The notes under the pieces were generated by a model, which was not told the DNA's origin, made no database searches, and saw nothing but the letters and a program-made list of their open reading frames with translations. From contig NZ_SMTE01000014.1 in assembly GCF_004357765.1 (NCBI RefSeq), positions 1 through 64,000 of the forward strand: a DNA stretch of 64,000 nucleotides, given 5' to 3'. The translations under genes and the position numbers were made by a program. Positions 46,728-55,180 of the stretch are shown here, piece after piece (position 1 is the stretch's first letter; each line of letters opens with the position of its first letter). This stretch comes from Pseudomonas putida (GTDB taxonomy: Bacteria > Pseudomonadota > Gammaproteobacteria > Pseudomonadales > Pseudomonadaceae).

Positions 46728-48158
46728 TCACCCCAAGCACCGCGTCACATGCTTGACCGACTGATACGCCGCCAAGCCCCAGGGCCCAAGCTCGCGGCCA
46801 ATGCCGCTGCCCTTGGTGCCACCCCACGACGTTTCGACGAACACCGCCTGGATCGAGTTGATCCACACATGCCCGACCTCCAGCGCATCGGCCACCCGCT
46901 CGGCACGCATCAGGTCGGCCGAGCAAACGGTGGCGACCAGCCCGAAGCGGCTGTCGTTGGCCTCGGCGATGGCCTGCGCCTCGCTGGCGAAGCGGCGGGC
47001 GCAGAGCACCGGGCCGAAGATTTCCTCGGTCCACAGGCGACTGTCGTTGGGGACGTCTGTATACAGCGTGGGGCTGACGAACCAGCCGTCGCGCTCCAGC
47101 GTCTTGCCGCCGGCCAGGCAACGCAGGCCTTCCTCGCGTGCAGTAGCGAAGTAGCCGGCGACCTTGAGCCACTGCGCCTGGCTGGTCAGCGGCCCCATGT
47201 CGACCTCCTCGCTCAGCGGGTTGCCCACGCGCAGCCCTTGCAGCGCCTGTTGCAAGCGCGGCAGCAGGGCATCGGCGATGCCGTCCTGCACCAGCAGGCG
47301 TGAAGTCGCCGAGCACATCTGCCCGGCGTTCCAGGTGATCCCGGCGACGATCCACTCCACTGCCTGTTCGACATCGCAGTCGTCGAACACCACGATCGCC
47401 GACTTGCCGCCCAACTCCAGGGTCACTGGCCGGCAGTGGGCCGCGCTACTGCGCATCACCTGGCTTCCGACACTGTTGCTACCGGTGAACGAGAGCTTGT
47501 CCAGGCCCGCGTGATTGCTCAGCGCAGCTCCGACCTCGGCCTTGCCGTTGACGATGTTCAGCACCCCGACGGGCAGCCCGATCGCCTCGGCGATCTGGCC
47601 GTAAGCCAGTTCGACCAGCGGAGTGATCTCCGAAGGCTTGAGCACTACGGTGCAACCGGCCGCCAGGGCCGGGGCAATCTTCCAGGCGCTGGTCACCAGG
47701 GGGAAGTTCCATGGCACGATCAGCCCTACCACGCCGACCGGTTCGAGCCGGGTGCGGGCGCTGAAACCGGGAGCCGCCAGGGGCACGTCGCGGTTCTGCA
47801 AGGGCAACTGCTCGGCCAGGTCGGCGTAGTAGCTGAAGGTCGCCAGCGCATCCTCCAGGTCGATTTCCGCTTCGTGCCGAGGCTTGCCGTTGTTACGCAT
47901 CTGCAGCTCGATGAGGGCTTCGCGACGTTGCCCAAGCTGCTCTGCGAACCCCCGCAAGTAGGTGGCCCGCGCCGAGGGCTCGACCTGCTTCCAGGCCGGT
48001 AGGGCCTGGCGCGCGGCAGCCACCGCCTGGTCGACCTGGGCCACGCTGGCGGCCATCAGTTCGGCGAACGGCAACCCAAGGGAGGGATCGTTGACGCTGA
48101 TGCAGTCGCTGCCCTGGCCTTCGACCCAATGGCCGGCGATGTAGTGGGAAGTGGTCAT
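46728..48158 (-). CDS. NAD(P)-dependent aldehyde dehydrogenase, betaine-aldehyde-dehydrogenase-like
   Basis: The enzyme (476 aa) oxidises an aldehyde to an acid. The cofactor region is VPWNFPLVTSAWKIAPALAAG, the general base is E248 in LELGGKS and the nucleophile is C282 in GQMCSATSR. Sequence is nearest the betaine/aminoaldehyde branch. It ends the NTF2-like/NCS1/ALDH run with a 12-bp gap to the permease gene, so they form an operon. The substrate is unknown. Confidence 0.88.
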   Translation of the reverse strand: MTTSHYIAGHWVEGQGSDCISVNDPSLGLPFAELMAASVAQVDQAVAAARQALPAWKQVEPSARATYLRGFAEQLGQRREALIELQMRNNGKPRHEAEIDLEDALATFSYYADLAEQLPLQNRDVPLAAPGFSARTRLEPVGVVGLIVPWNFPLVTSAWKIAPALAAGCTVVLKPSEITPLVELAYGQIAEAIGLPVGVLNIVNGKAEVGAALSNHAGLDKLSFTGSNSVGSQVMRSSAAHCRPVTLELGGKSAIVVFDDCDVEQAVEWIVAGITWNAGQMCSATSRLLVQDGIADALLPRLQQALQGLRVGNPLSEEVDMGPLTSQAQWLKVAGYFATAREEGLRCLAGGKTLERDGWFVSPTLYTDVPNDSRLWTEEIFGPVLCARRFASEAQAIAEANDSRFGLVATVCSADLMRAERVADALEVGHVWINSIQAVFVETSWGGTKGSGIGRELGPWGLAAYQSVKHVTRCLG

Positions 48159-48170
48159 GTGAATATCCAG

Positions 48171-49670
48171 TCAGGCCGGGTCGGCAAAGGTTACGGGCGC
48201 GTGCGCGGTGCTTTTGCAACGCACCCAGCGCGGGCCGTTGGGGCCGTACACGCCAGCAGGTTCGGGGAACAGGTTGAGCAGTAGCAGGTACAGCAGGCCA
48301 GCTACGCCAAGTGTCACCGGCAGGCTCAGGTCGATGCCACCGGCCAGATCCCCCAACGGGCCGACGAACTGCCCCGGCAGGTTGACGAAGCACAGGCCGA
48401 TCACCGCGCTGGGGATCCAGGCGCCCATGCCGCGCCAGTTCCAGCCGTGCAGGAACCAGTAGTGGCCGCCGCGCTGGCCGCGGGTGAACACCTGCAGGTC
48501 GTCGGCATGGTAGAAGCCGCGACGGGTGATCAGGCCCAGGATCATGATCACCATCCACGGGCTGGTGCAGGTGATGATCAACACGGCGAAGGTCGACACG
48601 CTCTGCACCAGGTTGAAGGTGAAGCGGCCGATGAAGATGAAGGCGATGGCCAGCACGCCAATCAGCAGGGTGGCGCCGGCGCGGCTGAGCAGGCGCGGGA
48701 ACACGCTGGACATGTCCAGCCCCGTGCCATACAGCGCGGTGGTGCCGGTGGACATGCCGCCGATCACCGCGATCAGGCACACCGGCAGGAAGAACCAGCT
48801 CGGCGATACCGCCAACAGGCCGCCGACGTAGTTGTTGGCAGCGATGTAGTCCGGTGCCTGGCTGGCCACCAGGGTGGCGGTGCACAGGCCGAACAGGAAC
48901 GGGATCAGCGTCGCGACCTGGGCGGCGATCACCGCCAGCATGATGCGCGCCTTCGGCGTTTGCCGTGGGATATAGCGCGACCAGTCGCCAAGGAACGCGC
49001 CGAACGACACCGGATTGCTCATCGCCAGGATCGCCGCACCGACGAACGCAGCCCAGAAGCCGGCCTGGCCGAGGCTGACGCTGCCGGCGTAACCGGCATC
49101 GAACGGCCCGGCAAAGGCGAAGATGCCGAGCAGGAACAGCAGGCTCGAGGCCCACACGGCGATCTTGTTCACCCACAGCATGAAGCGGAAGCCGAAGATG
49201 CACACTACCAGTACCAGCACCGCGAACAGACCATAGGCCAGGCCCAGGGTCAGATCGGTTTCCGGCAGGCCGACCAGGCGCTTGGCGCCGCCGACCAGGG
49301 CATCGCCCGAACTCCACACCGACAGCGAGAAGAATGCCACGGCGGTCAGCAGCGACAGGAATGAGCCGACGATACGCCCGTGCACGCCAAAGTGCGCGCC
49401 CGAGGACACCGCATTGTTGGTCCCGTTGAGAGCGCCGAACAGGCCCATGGGGGCAAGGATCAGTGCGCCCACCCCAACGCCGAGCAGAATTGCCCAGGCA
49501 CCCGCCTGGAACGACAGGCCGAACAGCACCGGGAAGCTGCCCAGTACGGCGGTGGCGAAAGTGTTGGCGCCGCCGAAGATCAGGCGGAACAGGTCCAGCG
49601 GGGAGGCGTCGCGTTGATCGTCAGGGATCTGTTCGACGCCGTTGGTCTCGATACCGGTCGAGTGGCTCAT
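48171..49670 (-). CDS. NCS1-family permease (cytosine/purine/allantoin type)
   Basis: The symporter (499 aa) has 12 predicted helices and the NCS1 start DLFRLIFGGANTFATAVLGSF. GALNGTNNAVSSGAHFG follows near helix 3, then SFGAFLGDWSRYIPR. Members carry nucleobases, hydantoins, allantoin or vitamins. It is encoded between a SnoaL/NTF2-like protein and an ALDH in one operon, which suggests uptake of a nitrogenous compound that is degraded through an aldehyde. Confidence 0.85.
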   Translation of the reverse strand: MSHSTGIETNGVEQIPDDQRDASPLDLFRLIFGGANTFATAVLGSFPVLFGLSFQAGAWAILLGVGVGALILAPMGLFGALNGTNNAVSSGAHFGVHGRIVGSFLSLLTAVAFFSLSVWSSGDALVGGAKRLVGLPETDLTLGLAYGLFAVLVLVVCIFGFRFMLWVNKIAVWASSLLFLLGIFAFAGPFDAGYAGSVSLGQAGFWAAFVGAAILAMSNPVSFGAFLGDWSRYIPRQTPKARIMLAVIAAQVATLIPFLFGLCTATLVASQAPDYIAANNYVGGLLAVSPSWFFLPVCLIAVIGGMSTGTTALYGTGLDMSSVFPRLLSRAGATLLIGVLAIAFIFIGRFTFNLVQSVSTFAVLIITCTSPWMVIMILGLITRRGFYHADDLQVFTRGQRGGHYWFLHGWNWRGMGAWIPSAVIGLCFVNLPGQFVGPLGDLAGGIDLSLPVTLGVAGLLYLLLLNLFPEPAGVYGPNGPRWVRCKSTAHAPVTFADPA

Positions 49671-49764
49671 GGTGATGCTCCAGCGCGGTTGTTGTAGACG
49701 CGGTGCGTTGCACGGGTCGTTTTTGTGGTGCGATGGCAGGGCGGCAAGGCCGCAGGAAATCGAA

Positions 49765-50154
49765 TCAGGCCGGGGTCACGACCGACAGGTGCTCATGACA
49801 CGCCAACCAGCGTTCGCCGTGGCGACGGAAAACAATGGTCTCACGCTCGGCCAGCCGATGTTCCTCGCCAGCGCTGCGAATGTGCGTGGCCACATCGTGC
49901 ATGAAGACCGCGACATCGCCCTGCAGGCTGACCTGCGCATTGCTCGACTGGCAGCCGAGCACGGCGAAGCCTTCGGCCTGCCATTGGGCCCAGAGGTCTT
50001 CATAGGCACGGCGCGACAGCAGCGGCTGCGGCAGGGTGTGGAAGAGGAACGTGGCGTCTTCGCTGAAGCAGGCGAAGTAGCGAGCGGTGTCGTTGCTGGC
50101 GAAGGCGTCGACGAGGGCGTCGGCGGCTTGTCGTACCTGAAGGGTCTGGTCCAC
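49765..50154 (-). CDS. NTF2-like/DUF4440 (SnoaL-type) protein
   Basis: The product is 129 aa with the cone-shaped NTF2-like fold pattern: helix VRQAADALVDAFASNDTARYFACF, then strand ATFLFH, then the closing strands VAVFMHDVATH, TIVFRRHGERWLACHEH. Such proteins may be small isomerases, dehydratases or binding proteins. It starts with GTG at 50154. It is the first gene of the operon with the NCS1 permease, 94 bp ahead. Confidence 0.8.
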   Translation of the reverse strand: MDQTLQVRQAADALVDAFASNDTARYFACFSEDATFLFHTLPQPLLSRRAYEDLWAQWQAEGFAVLGCQSSNAQVSLQGDVAVFMHDVATHIRSAGEEHRLAERETIVFRRHGERWLACHEHLSVVTPA

Positions 50155-50337
50155 GGGAGTGGCCTCACGTTTATTGTGATTGTGTTGAGGCGATTCTGGT
50201 GGGGGAGGGCGAAGGGAAAAATCGGTGGGAGGAAATAATTAGTTCAGGAATTCGTGAAGTGATTGCCCTCCGGGCTGCCGGCATGGCGTGTGCTCACAGG
50301 CGCCGAGGGGCGGCCAGGCCACCCCTGGGAGCTTCAA

Positions 50338-51189
50338 TCAGTTCGCATCGCGCACCGCGCTGAGGAATGTCCGGGTACGTTCCTGCTGCGGATTCTCGAA
50401 AATCTGCGCCGGGGTGCCTTGTTCATGGATCTGCCCCTTGTAGAAGAAGCACACCCGGTCAGCGAACTCGCGGGCAAACCCCATCTGGTGCGTGACCATC
50501 AGCATGGTCAGGTTGTGTTCGCTGCCCAAGCGGCGAATCACGTTGAGCACCTCGCCGCACAGCTCCGGGTCCAGTGCCGAGGTCACCTCATCGAACAGCA
50601 TCACCTTGGGCCGCATCGCCAGTGCCCTGGCAATCGCCACGCGCTGTTGCTGGCCGCCGGACAGTTGCGATGGGTAGTGTTCGAACTTGTTACCCAGGCC
50701 GACCATCTCCAACAGCTCGGCAGCGCGCTCGCGTGCTTCGGCTGGCTTGACGCCCAGTACCTGCACCGGGGCCTCGATGACGTTCTGCAAGGCGCTCATG
50801 TGAGGGAACAGGTTGAAGCTCTGGAACACCATGCCGATCTTCGCCCGCACCCTGCGCACATGGCGTTCGTTGGCCGCGACCAGTGCGCCGTTGCGCCCCG
50901 GCATATGGGTCAGCGATTCGCCGTCGACGTCGATTACGCCCTGATCGATGCCTTCGAGGGTCATCAGCACCCGCAGCAAGGTCGACTTGCCCGAGCCGCT
51001 GGGGCCGATGATCGCCACCTTTTCGCCGGGGGCGACATTCAGGTTCAGGCCATCGAGCACGGTAAAGCTGCCGTAGCGTTTGGTCACGTCCTTGAAACTG
51101 ACGAGGGGTTGGGCAATGGCCGCTGTGGGCATGCTGGTATCCCGGGGCAAGGGGGTGGCAGTGGCGAGTGGGGTCACAGGCGCGATCAT
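50338..51189 (-). CDS. ehuA: Ectoine/hydroxyectoine ABC transporter ATP-binding protein
   Basis: The ATPase (283 aa) belongs to a polar-amino-acid-type importer. Walker A GPSGSGKST (62-70), Q-loop FQSFNLFPH, signature LSGGQ (177-181), Walker B LFDEVT and the switch H234 are intact. The frame runs far upstream, but the ATG at 51189 overlaps the ehuD stop by one base. The first 25 residues are a non-conserved Pro/Thr-rich leader, so translation might start at Met20. It is last in the ehuB-C-D-A order. Confidence 0.87.
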   Translation of the reverse strand: MIAPVTPLATATPLPRDTSMPTAAIAQPLVSFKDVTKRYGSFTVLDGLNLNVAPGEKVAIIGPSGSGKSTLLRVLMTLEGIDQGVIDVDGESLTHMPGRNGALVAANERHVRRVRAKIGMVFQSFNLFPHMSALQNVIEAPVQVLGVKPAEARERAAELLEMVGLGNKFEHYPSQLSGGQQQRVAIARALAMRPKVMLFDEVTSALDPELCGEVLNVIRRLGSEHNLTMLMVTHQMGFAREFADRVCFFYKGQIHEQGTPAQIFENPQQERTRTFLSAVRDAN

Positions 51190-51845
51190 CAGCGGAGCTC
51201 CAGGCGCACTTCGAGGCGCCGAACGAGATAGGCCAGAGCGATGCTCAAGGCCAGGAAGAACAGGCCGACCAGGGTGATCGGCTCCAGGTAGCGGAAGCTC
51301 TCGGAACCGATGTTCTTGGCCTGCTGCATGATTTCCACCACGGTGATGGCCGACAGCACCGGAGTGTCCTTGAGCATGGCGATCAGGTAGTTGCCCAGCG
51401 GCGGCAGGATCGGTCGGATCGCCTGGGGCAGGATGATCGTCCGGTAGGCGGTCCAGGGCGCGAAGTTCAGCGCCACCACCGCTTCCCATTGGCTGCGTGC
51501 CACCGAATCGAGGCCGCCGCGGTACACCTCGGCCAGGTAGCAGGCGTAGTGCACGCCGATACCGATGATGCCCGCCTGCAGGGCGGTCATGCTGACCCCG
51601 TAGTTGGGCAGCACGTAGTACAGGAAATACACCTGGATGAGCAGCGGCGTACTGCGGATGAATTCGATCAGCAATGCCACCGGCCACGACAGCCAGGCAT
51701 GGCGGCTGCGCCGGGCGATGGCCAGGAACAGGCCCAGCACCACGGCGATCAGGAAGCCTACCAGGGTGATGCCGAGGGTTTTCAGCGACGCCTGCAACAA
51801 GCCCGGCAGGATCTGTGCGACGTAATTCCAGTCCCAGAGGTTCAT
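51189..51845 (-). CDS. ehuD: Ectoine/hydroxyectoine ABC transporter permease EhuD
   Basis: An inner-membrane subunit of 218 aa with five predicted helices and the HisMQ-type EAA loop (SQWEAVVALNFAPWTAYRTIILPQAIRPILP). It starts MNLWDWNYVAQILPGLLQA, as EhuD proteins do. It overlaps ehuC by 4 bp and ehuA by 1 base. Confidence 0.87.
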   Translation of the reverse strand: MNLWDWNYVAQILPGLLQASLKTLGITLVGFLIAVVLGLFLAIARRSRHAWLSWPVALLIEFIRSTPLLIQVYFLYYVLPNYGVSMTALQAGIIGIGVHYACYLAEVYRGGLDSVARSQWEAVVALNFAPWTAYRTIILPQAIRPILPPLGNYLIAMLKDTPVLSAITVVEIMQQAKNIGSESFRYLEPITLVGLFFLALSIALAYLVRRLEVRLELR

Positions 51846-52501
51846 GACAGGCTCCCCCGCAGGCGACCACGGCTCAGGCGTCGTTCGACCCGGCGCATGA
51901 GGAAGTTGATGACCTGTGCCAGGAAGAAGTACAGCAACAGGGTCAGGCTGAAGATCTCCAGAGTCTGGAAGGTCGCCTGGTCGAGCTGGCGGGCACGAAA
52001 GCTCAGGTCCGACAGGGTGATCAACGACACCAGCGACGTGTTTTTCAGCAACTCGATCAGCAGGTTGGTGCCTGGGGCGATGGCTGCCAGCAAGGCCTGG
52101 GGCAGGATCACCCGGCGAAAGCGTGTGGCGGCGGGCATGTTCAGTGCGGTGCAGGCTTCGTATTGCCCCTTGGCCACCGAGCTGATCGCCCCGCGCATCA
52201 CCTCGGCACCATAGGCACCGATATGCAGCCCGAGGCCGACGATGGCCACGGTATAGGCGCTCAGTTCGAGGTTGAACGGTGGCAACGGCAGCACGAAGAA
52301 CAGCCAGAACAACTGCACCAGCAACGAGGTGCCACGGAACACCTCGATGTAGGCCACGCAGAACCAGCTCAAAGGCCGCCAGGAAGAGCGCCGGCCCAGT
52401 GCGGCGAGGATCGCCGCGACGATGGCCAGCAACGAGCCGAAGACGGTGACCTGGACCGTGATCCAGACCCCTTGCAGTAACAACGGTATCAATTCACCCA
52501 T
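51842..52501 (-). CDS. ehuC: Ectoine/hydroxyectoine ABC transporter permease EhuC
   Basis: The second permease subunit (219 aa) has about five helices and an EAA loop (GQYEACTALNMPAATRFRRVILPQALLAAIAPG). It resembles EhuC by the start MGELIPLLLQGVWITVQVT. It lies 62 bp behind ehuB and overlaps ehuD by 4 bp. Confidence 0.87.
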   Translation of the reverse strand: MGELIPLLLQGVWITVQVTVFGSLLAIVAAILAALGRRSSWRPLSWFCVAYIEVFRGTSLLVQLFWLFFVLPLPPFNLELSAYTVAIVGLGLHIGAYGAEVMRGAISSVAKGQYEACTALNMPAATRFRRVILPQALLAAIAPGTNLLIELLKNTSLVSLITLSDLSFRARQLDQATFQTLEIFSLTLLLYFFLAQVINFLMRRVERRLSRGRLRGSLS

Positions 52502-52563
52502 GATTCGACCTGACTAATCGGATGACACAGGGAATGGCACGGCAAGCACCATGCCACCTCGAC

Positions 52564-53412
52564 TCACGGCTGGGCACAGAGCTCGGCGGCGGTCTTGTCG
52601 GTCACGTTGGAGCGGTCGAAGCCGAACGGTGCGACGGCCTTGAGATGCTCCTCGCTGCCCAGCCACTTCTTCAGTTCGGCGTTGACCGCATCGCGCAAAT
52701 CCTTGTCTTCGGGGCGGAAGGCCAAGGCGCCGTAGCCGGTGTGGGCCGGATCGTCGCTGAAGTCGCTGATCGCCTCGACCTTGTCGCCGCCTTTCTTGGC
52801 CAGGCCCTTCATGGTCAGCTGGGTGCCCACGGCGGCATCGGCGCGACCGGCGCGCACGGCCTGCAATTGCGCGGTGGTGTCGGGAACCTGGAGTATCTGC
52901 GCATCGCTGACGCCCGAATCGCGGGCATAGGCAAGGTTGACCGTGCCCGCCATGATCGCCAGCTTTGCGTCGGAATTCTTGGCGATATCGGCATAGCTGT
53001 GCAGGTTCTTCGGGTTGCCTCGGGCTACCAGCAGGGTGTCGGGCAAGGCGTATTGCGGGTCGGTGAAGATCACCTGCTTGCAGCGGGCCGGGGTGATGTA
53101 CATGCCAGCGGCAATCACATCGAAGCGTCCCGCGCGCAGCCCAGGGATCAACGACCCCCACTCGGTGAGGACACCATCGACCTGCTTGATGCCCATCTTC
53201 TCGAAGATGATCCGGGCGATTTCCGGCGACTCGCCGGTGACCCGGCCATCGGTCTCGGTGTAGGCGAACGGCGTTTCATTGGCGTAGCCGATGCGCAGGC
53301 GGCTGTTTTCCTTGATCTCCTGCAGGCTGGCGGCCTGTGCGCTGGCGAGCAGGCCGAGGGTGGCACAGGCCACCAGCAGGCGGTGGAACGGACGGTTGGA
53401 AGGCTGGCTCAT
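52564..53412 (-). CDS. ehuB: Ectoine/hydroxyectoine-binding periplasmic protein EhuB
   Basis: The solute-binding protein (282 aa) has a signal peptide ending ASAQA near residue 27. The family 3 fold starts ENSRLRIGYANETPFAYTETDG, and aromatic and acidic residues line the expected pocket (YITPARCKQVIFTDPQY). The ATG at 53412 has AGGAG eight bases upstream; a TTG one codon earlier is less likely. It is the first gene of the importer operon, about 125 nt behind the predicted start point at 53538-53540. Confidence 0.9.
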   Translation of the reverse strand: MSQPSNRPFHRLLVACATLGLLASAQAASLQEIKENSRLRIGYANETPFAYTETDGRVTGESPEIARIIFEKMGIKQVDGVLTEWGSLIPGLRAGRFDVIAAGMYITPARCKQVIFTDPQYALPDTLLVARGNPKNLHSYADIAKNSDAKLAIMAGTVNLAYARDSGVSDAQILQVPDTTAQLQAVRAGRADAAVGTQLTMKGLAKKGGDKVEAISDFSDDPAHTGYGALAFRPEDKDLRDAVNAELKKWLGSEEHLKAVAPFGFDRSNVTDKTAAELCAQP

Positions 53413-53537
53413 CAATGAATCTCCTGTTTGTTATAAAAACCGTCGACGACGGCTCTGTGTTAGGAGGCAGTGGAGCAAAACAGCGAAAGCAGGGCCGGTC
53501 GTTTGTTCGAGGCTGCCAGGCAGCGTGGGTGTCGACC

Positions 53538-53594
53538 TTGGGCCGAGCATACAAAAGCTGCAACCGCGATGGCATTGCACTAGGACAATTGCCC
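53538..53594 (-). promoter_or_regulatory. ehuB promoter module, paired with the one before eutB
   Basis: On the minus strand the block begins GGGCAATTGTCCTAGT (53594-53579), continues with CATCGCG, has a -10-like TATGCT (53551-53546) and ends CTCGGCCCAA (53547-53538). The same elements in the same order lie before eutB (57 versus 58 bp). The upstream word is a near palindrome around CAATTG and is the best candidate for the MocR regulator's binding site. Confidence 0.6.
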
Positions 53595-53650
53595 GGGCCC
53601 GTTCTACAGGTGATGCTGTGTCCCTGGCCCCGGCAAGTGAAGCGAACATC

Positions 53651-55048
53651 ATGATGCACAGTTGGAAGGCAGCCCTGGACGCCGCCCGCATCGGCGAGTC
53701 CAAGTACAAGATTCTGGTCCAGGCCGTCACCGGCGAGATCGAGCGTGGCGTGCTGGTGCACGATCAACGCCTGCCACCGCAGCGCCAGGTCGCCGATGCC
53801 CTGGGGATCAGCGTGCAGACCGTGACCAATGCCTACAAGGAACTGGAACGCCAGGGCTTGGTGCGCTGCGAGATCGGTCGAGGCAGTTTCGTCAGTCGAC
53901 GCATGAGCGACCGTGTGTCGGATGACATCATCGACCTGCCCGAGCGCACCCTGGTCGATTTCTCCATCACTCGCATTCTTCATACCCAGGTGCACGAGCG
54001 CATCTGGCGCGAGACCTGCGCCGAACTGGCCGTGGAAGAGGAGCAGCCGTGGATCCATGCCTACCGGCCGATCGCCGGTTTCCAGAGCCATCGCGAGGCG
54101 GCGGTACGCTGGCTGGATGGCCTGGGCATGCAGGTCGAACATGACGACGTGCTGGTGACCAATGGCGCCGCCCACGCCATCTTCCTGGCCTTGGCTTCCC
54201 TGGCCGGGCCCGATGACGTGGTGCTGTGCGAGGGGCTGACCGACCATGGCGTGATCGGTAATTCGCAGGTGTTGGGTTTCACCCTCAAGGGCCTGGAGAT
54301 GGACCGCGAGGGCATCGACCCGGAGCATTTCGAAGACATCTGCAGCAATGAGCGGGTGACCGCGCTGGTGTGCACACCCAATCTCAACAATCCGACGGTC
54401 AGCCTCATGCCCGACGCCCGGCGCCAGGAAATCGCTGCGATCGCCCGGCGTTTTGGTGTGCACATCATCGAAGATGACGTCTACGGGCCGTTGCTCGGTG
54501 GCCGCCAGGCACGGCCGCTCAGTTCGTATGCGCCGGAACTGTCGTTCTACTGCACGAGCCTGACCAAGTCGGTGCTGACCGGACTGCGCGTGGGCTACCT
54601 GGCCATGCCCAAGCGCCTGGCACTGCGCACCGAGAGCATTCTGCGGGTCAACAGCTGGATGGCGACGCCCCTGGTGGCGGAGATCGCTTCACGCTGGATC
54701 AATGATGGGCGAGCGCTGCAACTGGTCGAGTTGCAGCGCAAGTTGCTGAGCGAGCGTCAGGCACTGCTGCGTGAGTACCTGGGTGAATATCTGCGTGGTC
54801 AGCACGAGCATGCCCTGGGGGCGTGGCTGAACATACCCGAGCGCTGGGAAGTCGACAGCCTGGTGCGCGCCTTGCGTCGTCGGCAGATCGCAGTGACCCC
54901 GCCGGAGCCGTTCCTGGTACGCGGCACGCCGCGGCCGCGGGCCGTGCGTCTATGCGTGGGCGCCGAATGTTCCGAGGCGAAACTGCGCCAGGCCCTGGGT
55001 GACATGCGCGAGTTGTTCGGCCAGTACCCGCAGATCCACGAGCTCTGA
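53651..55048 (+). CDS. enuR: MocR/GntR-type regulator of ectoine utilisation (EnuR-like)
   Basis: The protein is 465 aa. An N-terminal GntR winged helix (about 15-82, LPPQRQVADALGISVQTVTN) is joined to an aminotransferase-like domain with PLP lysine K306 in TSLTKSVLTG and partner residues N247-P248 region, D276 and Y278. EnuR of Ruegeria binds N-acetyl-diaminobutyrate or diaminobutyrate through PLP, which relieves repression. The divergent position between the importer and the catabolic operon supports the same role. Start at 53651 (MM), although the ribosome site is weak. Confidence 0.85.
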   Translation: MMHSWKAALDAARIGESKYKILVQAVTGEIERGVLVHDQRLPPQRQVADALGISVQTVTNAYKELERQGLVRCEIGRGSFVSRRMSDRVSDDIIDLPERTLVDFSITRILHTQVHERIWRETCAELAVEEEQPWIHAYRPIAGFQSHREAAVRWLDGLGMQVEHDDVLVTNGAAHAIFLALASLAGPDDVVLCEGLTDHGVIGNSQVLGFTLKGLEMDREGIDPEHFEDICSNERVTALVCTPNLNNPTVSLMPDARRQEIAAIARRFGVHIIEDDVYGPLLGGRQARPLSSYAPELSFYCTSLTKSVLTGLRVGYLAMPKRLALRTESILRVNSWMATPLVAEIASRWINDGRALQLVELQRKLLSERQALLREYLGEYLRGQHEHALGAWLNIPERWEVDSLVRALRRRQIAVTPPEPFLVRGTPRPRAVRLCVGAECSEAKLRQALGDMRELFGQYPQIHEL

Positions 55049-55095
55049 TTCGCCGGCCAGAACACCGTCCGGCGCCCTGGTCCGGTCAAATTCTC

Positions 55096-55153
55096 AGGCA
55101 AATTGCCCTAGTACATTCATCGCGACAATTTTCGCCTCATACACTCGGCCCAA
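55096..55153 (+). promoter_or_regulatory. eutB operon promoter module
   Basis: AGGCAAATTGCCCTAGT (55096-55112) is followed by CATCGCG (55118-55124), TACACT (55140-55145, -10-like) and CTCGGCCCAA (55144-55153). GGCAAATTGCC is a perfect palindrome. The match to the ehuB module, on the opposite strand 1.5 kb away, points to shared regulation. The predicted leader before eutB is about 30 nt. Confidence 0.6.
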
Positions 55154-55180
55154 CATCAGGTCACTCGTTGGGTCCCGGTC

